64,000 nt of DNA from Topomyia yanbarensis. Its lineage: Eukaryota; Arthropoda; Insecta; Diptera; Culicidae. Positions 35,405 through 44,999 of the stretch are shown one piece after another (position 1 is the first letter of the stretch; each line of letters begins with the position of its first letter). Position numbers and translations under genes: made by a program. The stretch spans positions 190,195,725 through 190,259,724 of the forward strand of contig NC_080671.1 in NCBI RefSeq assembly GCF_030247195.1. Reading direction: 5' to 3'. Below the pieces are notes generated by a model. That model did no database searches and was not told the origin of the DNA. It saw only the letters and a list, made by a program, of their open reading frames with translations.

Positions 35405-36351
35405 GGGTAAGGTGGGGTAAATCCGACCTAGTAAATGGTTTTGGCTGTAAAATGCTCATTTTACATCGGATCAAGTCGTTTAATATACCAAATTAAAGGT
35501 TAGACTCCTGGGCAACTTTCTGTATATAATATTTTATTTGGATCTTTGGAATATCTTGAGATACAAGCGTTTTACAAAAATGTTCATTTTTGCTGTTTTC
35601 AAAAAATGGTGGAGTAAACCCGACCCCCTATGTTTTTGGTTGATTTAGTGCAGATATTACTCAATTTTATGGTTTTTCAATGATAAATCAATGAATGTTG
35701 TTTTATTGAATTGCAACATGAAGAAAATGGAGCTCAATATCAATCTTGGAATGCTAAAATCACGAGCAGTAGCACGTAATGATATTCCCATTTGCATCGG
35801 AGCAATTGCTCGACGAGTACTATAATCATCACTTTTTTGTGTCTTTCGTTTGTAATTATGAACCATTTTTCATAAAAATAATAAATAATAACAATAAAAA
35901 TATATTTCAATTTGTTAAATAAAAATTTTCTTAGAAAAAAAGCGGTCGGATTTACCCCAATATTTAGAGGTCGGATTTGCCCCACCGCGTCATGTTTCAT
36001 TACGATGCAATTAAAAAATATATGAAAAAGGTTGACTTAAATTCATCTATGCACTTTGTAGGACTTAAAGCAAAGAATTTAAATCCACTTACATTTATTA
36101 TGCAATCACTTCAACAATCAGAAATATCCTGTAGTCAATGATGCACAAAAGTCAAATCAAAAGTTGTAAAAACACACTTTTTGTCGTTTGAGCATCTCAA
36201 TGTAGACTAATAAAATGCTGTCATGCCACCATTATGATTATTTTCGATGCTCTACACGACAACATTGATATTAGTTCGCGTAGTGCTCCTGATTTTTGGT
36301 AACAGAGGGGGGTCGGGTTTACCCAACGGTCGGATTTGCCCCACCTTACCC
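35405..36351 (-). mobile_element. pogo/Tigger-like non-autonomous element
   Basis: The 24-bp TIRs (35405-35428 and 36328-36351) begin GGGTAAGGTGGGG and match at 23 of 24 positions. TA flanks both ends (35403-35404, 36352-36353), as expected for a Tc1/mariner/pogo insertion. Variants of the TIR core, (G)GTCGGATTTGCCCC, recur inside near 35609, 35943, 35967 and 36310, so the element has subterminal repeats. A minus-strand fragment of a pogo-type DNA-binding domain lies inside. The 947-bp size means most of the transposase is missing. Confidence 0.8.
35690..35866 (-). pseudogene. pogo/Tigger transposase N-terminal HTH fragment
   Basis: Reads MVHNYKRKTQKSDDY, then ISLRATARDFSIPRL, which fits the psq-type helix-turn-helix at the start of pogo/Tigger (CENP-B-like) transposases: a YKRKT opening, a central S-R-A-A-block and IPR before the recognition helix end. 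The match breaks off after about 45 residues and no DDE domain follows. Position and strand fit the surrounding TIRs. Confidence 0.6.
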
Positions 36352-36654
36352 TATTCCTGAAAAAAAGATTTATGTACAGAATAGAATTTACTGGTCCAGT
36401 ATTATGCGCAAATGAAAATAGTAAAGTGAGACAAGGTCACATGTGCTTTCAAGCCCCTTGAATAGAGAACGACAGGGAGAATGCGATTCGTGAATGAGAC
36501 AGGTAGATATTTCAAAGTTTTTATTTGCATTGAAGTAAATAGTGTGAAATGTCGGCTATGTCGATAGCATAAAAGCCGTGCATTCAGTTTTTTTTTATCT
36601 GTGAAAAGTTGAAAATTCTTCTATTTTGACGCATTTTTTTTATTGAAATAGATT
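36352..36654. other. unassigned sequence
   Basis: Between the pogo-like element and the 3' end of the LINE. No features. Confidence 0.35.
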
Positions 36655-38665
36655 ACGTACATTGGTGTCACACATACATTCCAGTTATACCCCTGGAGGT
36701 TGGGTACATTGTGTACCAGAGCAAGCACTCTGGCCACAACCACGACAAACGACACCGAGACATGTTCAGCATCCCCAGTGAGCCTCTGACTCTTTGAAGG
36801 GGATGAGCGATGTACATTTACGCTTGCGAGGGGTGGCTACTACACGTAAAATTTACAATAAATATCTATGAACATTTGATTTCTGATGTAAGTTAAGCTT
36901 AGATTTAAATAGTGGCGTGTTCGAAATACGCTTTTTATCTTCTGGTATCCGGTTGTAAAGAAAGGGTCCAAGGTATGCTAGATTCCTCTTCCCGTAGTCA
37001 GTCCTTGGTTTCAGAACAGGTATATGTTGAGCTTGTCTCGTGTGATGACTATGGTTGATTACGTGGAAGTTCACATTGGATATAATATTACGTCCGCTCT
37101 TGATGGCATGAGTATATGTTATAATCTGCTGGTGGTACAATCCAATAACTGGTAGAACAGAGACACGACTATCTGAAAATAGCAAAACAGATGAATGCAT
37201 TCGAGGTAGCTTGTAAGTCGTCTTTAGCGACCGATTTTGCAGAAGTTGTATTCTTTTGAGACGTTGCTTGCTGGCAGAGCCCCAAATTAAGACGAGATAT
37301 TGCAGACGGGCGTGGAAAAAAGAAAAATACAGCTTCTCTAATGCTTTAGTTGGAAGAAATTCGCCAACTTTTCTTATTAAACCGCAGATACTCGAGAGCT
37401 TGCCTTCAAGTGAGTCTAAATGATAATTCCAGGACAGTGTGGGATCCATTATCAGACCGAGGTACTTGAATCTATCAACACAGGGTATTACTTCTCCATT
37501 CACAGTGAGACCAGCAGGTTGAATTATCTTTTTATGCTTAGAATGGAAGAGCATAAATCTGGTTTTTGACACATTAAGTGATAATAAGTTTGCACCGAAG
37601 TATTTGCGGAACTTCTCGAAGTCTTGTTCCGCGAGCGCGGCTACCTCCTCTTCTGTGTCCCCCTCATAGAACGCGGCCGTATCGTCAGCAAATAAGCGTA
37701 GCACTCCCTTAAGACCTATTTTAGGAAGGTCATTTATGTATACTAAAAACAGCAATGGCCCTAGATTGCTTCCCTGTGGGACACCTACTGTCATAGCTCG
37801 CGAAGAACTCACAGCACCGTTGGCAGCAACATATTGTGAGCGATTTGTTAGGTAGCTTCGTAGAATATCATTAGCAGTCCCGCGAATCCCATAAGCCGCC
37901 AACTTCCGTAATAAGAGCTCGTGATCCAATGTGTCGAACGCTTTTTTCAGGTCCAGGAATACTGCTCCTACAATTTTCTTTCGCTCGAATGCAGAGTATA
38001 GTGAATCGACCAAATCACTAAGGGCATTGGTGGTGCTTGAACCAGATCGAAATCCGTATTGCATATTATACAGTATATTATGTCGTTCGAGAAACGCTGT
38101 AAGCCGATTTGCAAGCAGCTTCTCTAGTATCTTGTTGAATACAGATAACATTGCAACCGGTCGGTAATTATCAACTGACGTTTTATCTCCGGATTTATAC
38201 ACCGGAATGATCTTTGAAACCTTCAGAAAATCTGGGTAAACTCCGTTTACTACCGCTTCGTTGAAAACATCTGCCAACATTTTGGCGAATACAACATTAT
38301 AATGTTTCAAGACATCTACAGGAATTTCATCAGGTCCACAAGACTTTTTTGAATCTAGTTTGCTTATCAATATAATCACTTCTTCTTTGTATGCTGTATT
38401 TGTAGTTGATTGCAATGCAGTCTCTTTCCATTCATCCTTATAGCTTTCATATTGTTTCGTTCGGAATTCTCGTGCAGGAAATATGGATAAATTAGTCCTA
38501 TACAGACCAATACTGTGAAAAAGAAATTGTTCAAACTACTCAGTATATCCAGATATGGACGACGATAAGTTGGAAGACACATTGTAGTTGCTTCCCTTTG
38601 GGAGACTTCTTTTCCTGGATCTAATTTGTGGATATTTTTGGTCTTTGATCCGTTATTTTTCATGA
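36655..38665 (-). mobile_element. 5'-truncated LINE of CR1/L2-like type, minus strand
   Basis: Contains a long reverse-transcriptase frame (36853-38415), a further 5' piece in another frame up to about 38665 (reading KLDPGKEVSQREATTM and LSSLNNFFFTV), and about 200 bases of 3' UTR. No endonuclease remains, as expected from 5' truncation during target-primed reverse transcription. It abuts a different LINE fragment at its 5' side. Confidence 0.7.
36853..38415 (-). CDS. LINE reverse transcriptase (CR1/L2-like), partial
   Basis: A 520-codon open frame, the second longest in the window. Fingers region: KKSCGPDEIPVDVLK and YRPVAMLSVFNKILEKLL, then QYGFRSGSSTTNA. Motif A is FLDLKKAFDTLDH (near 37945), motif B VPQGSNLGPLLF (near 37770) and motif C LFADDTAAF (FADD at about 37681-37692). 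SKTRFMLFHSK and FKYLGLIMDPTLSW follow. The C-terminal part (HTRQAQHIPVLKPRT... YLGPFLYNRIP) is typical of CR1/L2/Daphne-type LINEs; there is no RNase H. Catalytic Asp residues are present. The apparent Met start is internal: homology continues upstream in another frame, so one frameshift near 38415-38460 separates the two. The intact RT suggests a fairly recent insertion, though it has lost its endonuclease. Confidence 0.85.
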   Translation of the reverse strand: MQSTTNTAYKEEVIILISKLDSKKSCGPDEIPVDVLKHYNVVFAKMLADVFNEAVVNGVYPDFLKVSKIIPVYKSGDKTSVDNYRPVAMLSVFNKILEKLLANRLTAFLERHNILYNMQYGFRSGSSTTNALSDLVDSLYSAFERKKIVGAVFLDLKKAFDTLDHELLLRKLAAYGIRGTANDILRSYLTNRSQYVAANGAVSSSRAMTVGVPQGSNLGPLLFLVYINDLPKIGLKGVLRLFADDTAAFYEGDTEEEVAALAEQDFEKFRKYFGANLLSLNVSKTRFMLFHSKHKKIIQPAGLTVNGEVIPCVDRFKYLGLIMDPTLSWNYHLDSLEGKLSSICGLIRKVGEFLPTKALEKLYFSFFHARLQYLVLIWGSASKQRLKRIQLLQNRSLKTTYKLPRMHSSVLLFSDSRVSVLPVIGLYHQQIITYTHAIKSGRNIISNVNFHVINHSHHTRQAQHIPVLKPRTDYGKRNLAYLGPFLYNRIPEDKKRISNTPLFKSKLNLHQKSNVHRYLL

Positions 38666-39182
38666 CAGTTCGTACCAATACAACGAATGTGCAGCTGATA
38701 CAACTCATGGTTCATTCGCCTGCGCAACGTTCCGTCTTCCATCTGCACGCCACCATAGATGGTACGCAACACCTTTCGTTCGAAAGCTCCAAGGGCGCGT
38801 TGGTCCTCCACGAGCATAATCCAGGTCTCGTGACCGTAGAGGACCACCGATCTAGTCAGCGTCGTGTAGATAATCAACTTCGTGCGGCGGCGAATTTTGT
38901 TCGACCGGAGCGTCCTCCGGAGTCCAAAGTAGACACGATTTCCCGCCGCGATCCGTCTCTGAATTTCTCTGCTGTTATCATTGTCGTCGGTTACCAGTGA
39001 GCTCGAATACATGAATTCGTCGACCATCTCGATTTCGTCACCGTCAATCCGAACTCGGGTGGGAGGTTCACATTGTCGTCTCTAGAATTTCTTCCTCTCA
39101 TGTATTTTGTCTTCGGAACGTTGATGGCAAGTCCAATCCTGCTGGCTTCAGCTTTCAGTCTTTGAGCATATATTTCATTCAA
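38653..39182 (-). pseudogene. RTE-like LINE fragment: end of reverse transcriptase
   Basis: Two minus-strand pieces in different frames. The first (39182-38991) reads LKAEASRIGLAINVPKTKYM. The second (39027-38653) reads SREIQRRIAAGNRVYFGLRR, then RTKLIIYTTLTRSVVLYG and ERKVLRTIYGGVQ, ending at MNHELYQL. This wording (KTKYM, IY.TL.R.V.LYG.E.W, RRRMNHEL) is that of the RT thumb and connection region of RTE-type LINEs in insects. The catalytic region is upstream and missing, and the tail is cut off where the CR1-like fragment begins. Confidence 0.6.
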
Positions 39183-40240
39183 AATTCAATAGAGATACGA
39201 ATAGTTTAAATATCGCACGTGGAACGTCTGTTTTGAAAATTTTCATCGTCAAACTTTCATATTACCCAGTTAAGCCAAATATTTTTCTGATATCGCCATG
39301 AATTTCCTTAATTATAGTGTAGATACAGGCTTTGAATACAATTGAATTAAAGTTGAGTTGATGTAGAAGCAGACAAAAAATAGTTTTGTTTTCTAAAACC
39401 TTCTCAATTACAATTAATAAATATTTCAGATTGGCAGTAGATCTTATCACACAACTTAGAAATGGATACAGAAATAGCTAGATAGATGCGATAGAAGAGA
39501 GACAGAGAGAGAGTGAGAGAGAGAGATGGGGGGGGGGGGGCGTGTGAGGAATGGCAAATGATGGTTAATGCAGTGACATTATTTTTATAGGTATATTATT
39601 ATGATATATTGATTTCTTACATTCTTATCATAAATCCATATTAACTTTTGAATAGGGCTAATAAGATTTGTAAACAAACTTTTGTTTTGCTGATTTCTCT
39701 TAAATTGCTATAATTTCAACGAAGAAAACATCTGAAATTGTTTCTACGAAGGGTACAGATGCGAATTAATGTGTATTTTCCATGGAATTTCACTCGGTAG
39801 CGAAATAATGAGCGAAACAAGTTTGTTTACAAAAATCTCTTTAGCCCCTTTGAAGAATTAATACTGAAATAATGTAAGTAGTAATTTTTGCGCCATAACC
39901 AGTATAACCTAAATCTTGCAAAAGAGCTAAATTTTCGCTAGAGTTTTGGGCTTCAAACATTCAGTTGCTTTTGGTGACGCCACGAGTATAATTATATGAG
40001 AAATCTTTTATTTCACTACTAGGTGAATTACTTGTTGATCTGTGTATTGATATACCATCCAACATTTACCTCATGATTGAACGCAATGCCTAATCCAAGG
40101 AATAAATACAAGAACTCACTGTTTCTCTATCAACACATTATTTTGTCTTTGAAGTGAACTTATATATTGATTTTTGAGAAATAGTTAATTTATTATAAAG
40201 GTAATTCACAAAATACTCTGTATGAAACAATCTCATTTTT
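39183..40240. other. unassigned sequence with a GA tract and a G run
   Basis: A (GA)-rich microsatellite and a run of 13 G lie at about 39498-39541. The rest is AT-rich and without features. Confidence 0.5.
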
Positions 40241-40730
40241 AGGTAATGGAAATTGGTAAGCGAGGCCTAAAAATACAAAATTTTCAATATCTCCGCCGCT
40301 CGTGCACGGATTTAGACAATCTATAGCTTGTTAGAAAGGTATTTTTACAAGCTTTCTATTTATGTGCAGTTTGTGGGACAATATTGTATTGCTCTAAAGT
40401 TATTTGCAAAAAACCTGCTGTGTTTTGACAAGATCGCCCTTATCTCAGAAAGTAAACAACATATCGAAAATCAAAAATAATAGTGTCAAATGGCAACGTT
40501 AGGCCTTTCATTTGAAACTAATTTCATTAAGATCGGTTCAGCCATTGCTGAGATATTTACATGACATTTTGTACATACATCCATACACACATACACACAC
40601 ACACATACAGACATTGTCTCAATTTGTCGAGCTGAGTCGATTGGTATATGAGACTCGGCCCTCCGGGCCTCGGAAAAAGTTTTCAAAGTTTGAGCGAATC
40701 CTATACATTTCTTTTGTAAGAAATGTAAAA
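40241..40730 (-). repeat. hairpin-ended interspersed repeat, subfamily 1, minus strand
   Basis: Read from 40730 leftward it matches the copy at 8227: the same terminal hairpin (ACATTTCTT/AAGAAATGT), GGCCCGGAGGGCCGAGTC, ACCAATCGACTCAGCTCGA, a TG tract, and CTGAACCGATCTTA. The phrase AAGCTATAGATTGT is shared further in. The 3' limit is set by loss of similarity. Confidence 0.7.
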
Positions 40731-43200
40731 ACTCGATTGTTTCGATCTTACAAAGCTACCAACACCACCTATCAAATCACTATTTAAATATTTAAAGTGC
40801 ATACACCAGAAAATCCAGCACTTGATTCGTTTCGACACTAAGAGGCTAACTGGAAAAATTATATGTTTTAAATTTACAATTGGACGATTTCAGATTAAAC
40901 TAAAAGCCTGATGAAACCAGAATCTCGGTATATTTGAATTTTTTTTTGAATGCTTTTCGTAAAAATTTCTGCTGAGTAGTAATATACCTGAATCTATAGC
41001 CCAATCCATGACCCAACCAGTGTTATGTGTCTGGTATTATTCATCTGTCTAAGTTAACCTCACCACCTCGCATTTCTGTGTTGTCGATACATCGTGATAA
41101 GCATCTAGCAAAGCGTTCGATTCTCCACAGTATAAAACCTTCCACGTTAGCCGTTTATAGATTGGAATCATATCTCCGAAAACTTCTCCCGTATTTTTAT
41201 CTTCGTTGGAAACAAAGCAAACCCTCCCTCCACCGAACCTTCCGTCGTTCGGAGAAAGTGGGTCAGTATAAACAATTAGCTAAAAACAAAGGACAGATCC
41301 CTGCTCGAAACCGGGGGCTTTTATTGAAAACTCAATCCTATCGCACACACACACATGCACACACACAAGCCTTCACTTTTGTTGGATAAACACAACAGAT
41401 TAAATTTAAACTTGCTCCGGTAACTTTTTCCGGCACAGAGAAATTCTACTGCCACACACAGACAAAACAGACAATAAGGTCAGCGAAGGGTGAAAGTTGA
41501 AGTTCGGTTGAGCAGAGAATGAAACAAAAATATCCTGAGATATGCGATGGCACATGTTCCGATTCACTTGAGGACTCCACCCCTCGTCCGCCTGTGTTGA
41601 TTACCGACGAACGACAAGATCCGACAGACATATGCTTCAGGTGACAGGTAAAATGTAGGGCACACTACCAAAAGGACAAGATATAGAAAGGCAATCTGCG
41701 CCGCATTCAAGGGGTACAGGGTTGATTCAGTCAGATCCTGTGGTATTGGAGGGTTTTGGAGATTGGACAGAAAAGGGGCTTTCTGCCGTCTGTTGATGCT
41801 CTTAACTTTGTTTGCTTAGGTTTTCGCTCTCCTTGGTCGATGTGCTGCGCTGAGCTGCAGGATTGGTAAAAACCAACGGTATGGCAGCCACCAGCAAAAA
41901 GTGAACCCTTTTGATACCTTCGTGGATTTCCCGATGTAGTCAGGAACCAACCGGGAAAAAAAGAGTAGCTTGCATTTATAGAAGGGTTGAACGAGCGCTC
42001 AACTTCCTCTTCCACAAACAGATACACTTTGGGGAAGGTTATGCATATCATTTCTCGACCAGGAAAAAGGGAAACGAGAATAGCATCTGCTGTTGTTTGG
42101 CTGGGACTGCTAGCTAGGTTCACATGGGAAGGAAAACATAGTCCTGCATAAATATCGGTCCACATTATTTGTTTAAACGTTTGACTTTTGATTTTTCTCG
42201 CTCTCTTGCTTGCTCCCGGTTCGGTTTCCACCGACATTCTGTGAAAATTGCTGTTATGATGAATTTAATGATACCATTTCCAATCCCCGCTCAATCGCAG
42301 GGAAGCTTCTGTGTGCCTCGAGGGAATTGTGAGAGTGAGTGCTTTGGATGTATTTCGTAGGATTGGATATTTTCCGATCATTTGGCGAGATTGCGGTTCG
42401 ATCCATTGTGCCATGCCGGGAGCGAACGGGGCCATGTCCGAGTGGGATGGTGTCTTAATCGATGGTAATGGTTGCTAGATGTATAATTGGACATTGATTG
42501 AGTATGGGATAGAATGGAGTTTTTGTTACGGAACGTGAAGTCAGTTTTAAGTGCAGATGTGTGCCATTCTTTCAGTTCTCAGGAAGTCGAAACTTTAGGT
42601 AAATATGAATTTCTTTGTGCATTTCTGTAATTTAGGTTCGTTCGACCGATTTTCTACGTATTCCATCGATTTGTTGCTTAAAATGCTTTCGGCAATTGTG
42701 ATATAGCTCATGATTGTAGGTAAAGCCTTACTGCTACAAAATTAGATTGGAAAAATTCTAAGTAAAGTAGCTTTCATCACTTCAAAGTGGGTAATATCAG
42801 AAAAAATACTCTGCCAAGTTTCTCAACATAGAATGCATCTTTACAGCATTTTACACATTTATGTTGAAATTATTAAAGGATCAACTTTTCACTATTACTT
42901 TCCCCTCTACCAGATTGATCGTCTCGTAAACACTAGCGATACGGAATCAAGAATCTGATGGTTTCTTTTGATGGTGCTCCATAACGACGACGGTATTCGA
43001 TTCAGAACAGCAATAGGTTATCCGTGTGCAAGTCGGCCGTGGCAAGTTGGCGGGTTTTCCGCGCAACATATTTTTGTCTATAAAAACAAAGACAATGCAA
43101 CAAACACTTTGATAAAATTTGTGATATGTTGCTAACAGTCCACCCTTTTATGCAACGTGTTTAATTTTGCAAGATCTTCCCAAATCAATAATGTCACATA
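40731..43200. other. unassigned, low-repeat stretch
   Basis: 41000-42420 is GC-richer than average and not repeated in the window. The largest frames are 120 codons (41027-41389, plus) and 168 codons (41731-42237, minus), without domains and with competing frames on the other strand. A short CA tract lies at 41344-41370. Possibly host intron or regulatory DNA. Confidence 0.25.
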
Positions 43201-43712
43201 TGGTCGGTGTTAGGTCAGACCAGACTAAGTGACATTGTATTAATTTCGAGAAAAACGAGTATAAAGTTTGAATCGCAGCACTCTTTACGTTATAATTCGT
43301 TATAAATTATTTTTTGCCGCAATTCTTGTTCATTTTAAAATATTTTAAATCTGGCAAAAATTGAATATAGATCAAGAAATTCTTTATCTAGTATAAAGTT
43401 TGAATCGCAGCACTCTTTACGTTATAATTCGTTATAAATTATTTTTTGCCGCAATTCTTGTTCATTTTAAAATATTTTAAATCTGGCAAAAATTGAATAT
43501 AGATCAAGAAATTCTTTATCTAGTATAAAGTTTGAATCGCAGCACTCTTTACGTTATAATTCGATATAAATTATTTTTTGCCGCAATTCTTGTTCATTTT
43601 AAAATATTTTAAATCTAGCAAAAATTGAATATAGATCAAGAAATTCTTTATCTAGTGCTATCTCATTTTTTGCGATTTTGCGACTTAGTCCGGTCTGACT
43701 TAACACCGACCA
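43201..43712. mobile_element. MITE with 30-bp TIRs and an internal triplication
   Basis: The TIR starts TGGTCGGTGTTA; 43201-43230 matches the inverse of 43683-43712 at about 28 of 30 positions. Between the TIRs a 132-bp unit is repeated three times. No coding capacity and no convincing target duplication. Confidence 0.8.
43259..43654. repeat. three tandem copies of a 132-bp unit
   Basis: Units start at 43259, 43391 and 43523 with GTATAAAGTTTGAATCGC. Units 1 and 2 look identical; unit 3 differs at two positions (CGATATAAATT for CGTTATAAATT, and TCTAGCAA for TCTGGCAA). Such identity implies a very recent amplification within the MITE. There is no spacer-repeat alternation, so it is not CRISPR-like. 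Confidence 0.92.
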
Positions 43713-43880
43713 AATCTCAATTGCCTCAACTCAAGGTATACTGGACCACAGCGACAAAACAACGTTATTGGCAGACGTCATAGAGAATTATAACTATTGA
43801 AAAGACATAAAATTGCAACACACGTCTAAGACTGCTTTGAAATTCGACTGCTGGTATCGAGGATAGTCTTCCGGAAGGGA
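43713..43880. other. short unassigned stretch
   Basis: I see nothing that can be named. Confidence 0.3.
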
Positions 43881-44697
43881 CCGATTCATGATCGCGCGCG
43901 CAGTTTGGAGTTTGCAGGTTCACGCTTGTAACCGCATTTGAAAATTTATAAATGTTATCGTGTTTGCGAGATCGCGGGTATAGGTTGCGTGGATGATCGT
44001 GAAGGGCTCAAGCATTTGTATGTTAACGTGTATGTGACTTTGCGTGTATAAAATCGATTTTGTTTTGTTGCCATGGAACATGTTGTTTAGTGGATAAGAG
44101 CGTCATTTTTTTGTTTGGCTCACCTGAAGGAATTGAACCTATACTACTAGAGCCGAGGATAGGAACTTCCAGAGGTAACCGAAACATGATCGTGCGAACA
44201 CGGGCATTGGAGGTTCACTTCTTCTGAGACGCGTTCGTGAATTTATAAGTACTAAACCGTTAATTTATTCACTGAAGTGTTATCCAGTTTGCGAGATCGT
44301 AGACGTAGGTGTGTGTGGATGATCGCGAAGGACACGAGTGTTTGTGTATTGACGTTTTTGTCGCATGTGCTAGCGTGTATGTAACTTCGAGTGCATAAGC
44401 GTGGTGCCATTCGCATGTTCGCGTGTCCTTGAATGATTGCGCTCGGACCGTGAATATATTTAATTTTTAGAGTATGGTTCAGATGCTAGAAGAGAGTGAG
44501 TTCTCCCATTTCACTAGAGTTCTCGGTCATGTCGCCAAGGAACGTGCCGACTAGTTTTTTTTTTCTATTGGTCCAACTGAGTTTGGTCTGCTAGAATCAA
44601 GGGTAGAGACTTCCTGACGTGACCGATTCATGCTTGCGCGAGCGGTGGGTTGATGCTTGAGACCGCGTTTGCAAATTTATATGTGCTAAAACATTGT
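43881..44697 (+). repeat. GTGCTAGCGTGT long-period repeat, second locus
   Basis: Contains at least one and a half units with the same ordered blocks as 31385-33250, including GTGCTAGCGTGTATGTAACT near 44368, TCACTAGAGTTCTCGGTCATG near 44510 and a GATCGTAGACGTAGGTGTGTG block near 44298. Confidence 0.6.
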
Positions 44698-44997
44698 TTG
44701 AGGATATTTTTTCTATTGCATCGAACTACACTGAATTTTTAGTAGTTTTTCAAGGGGTTAATTAACTGGTTTCTTTTAAAATTTGACGAACCTACTCTTA
44801 TTTGTGCGTTAGCTACGATAACTTATATTAAAAGGGTATCCTAAATCAATTGGTGCACTTAAGGGTTTTATATAAGGCGGATTGCGAAAGTTTAGGAATT
44901 CCATTTTTTTTTCTAACCAATATTACAAAAGTTATCAAAATAACTTTTCATAATACCCTGCTATTAAGTTATTCACAAATACCATACATAAAACACA
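44698..44997 (+). repeat. dispersed repeat, copy 2 (partner at 11.4 kb)
   Basis: Same ordered blocks as 11443-11745, here directly joined to the end of the long-period repeat. Confidence 0.6.
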
Positions 44998-44999
44998 TA

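Noticed and set aside
41731..42237. 168-codon minus-strand frame
   Set aside because: No domain, and short opposite-strand frames overlap; composition looks like chance.
43259..43654. Regular repeats resembling a CRISPR array
   Set aside because: Units of 132 bp are directly joined with no unique spacers and lie inside a eukaryotic MITE.
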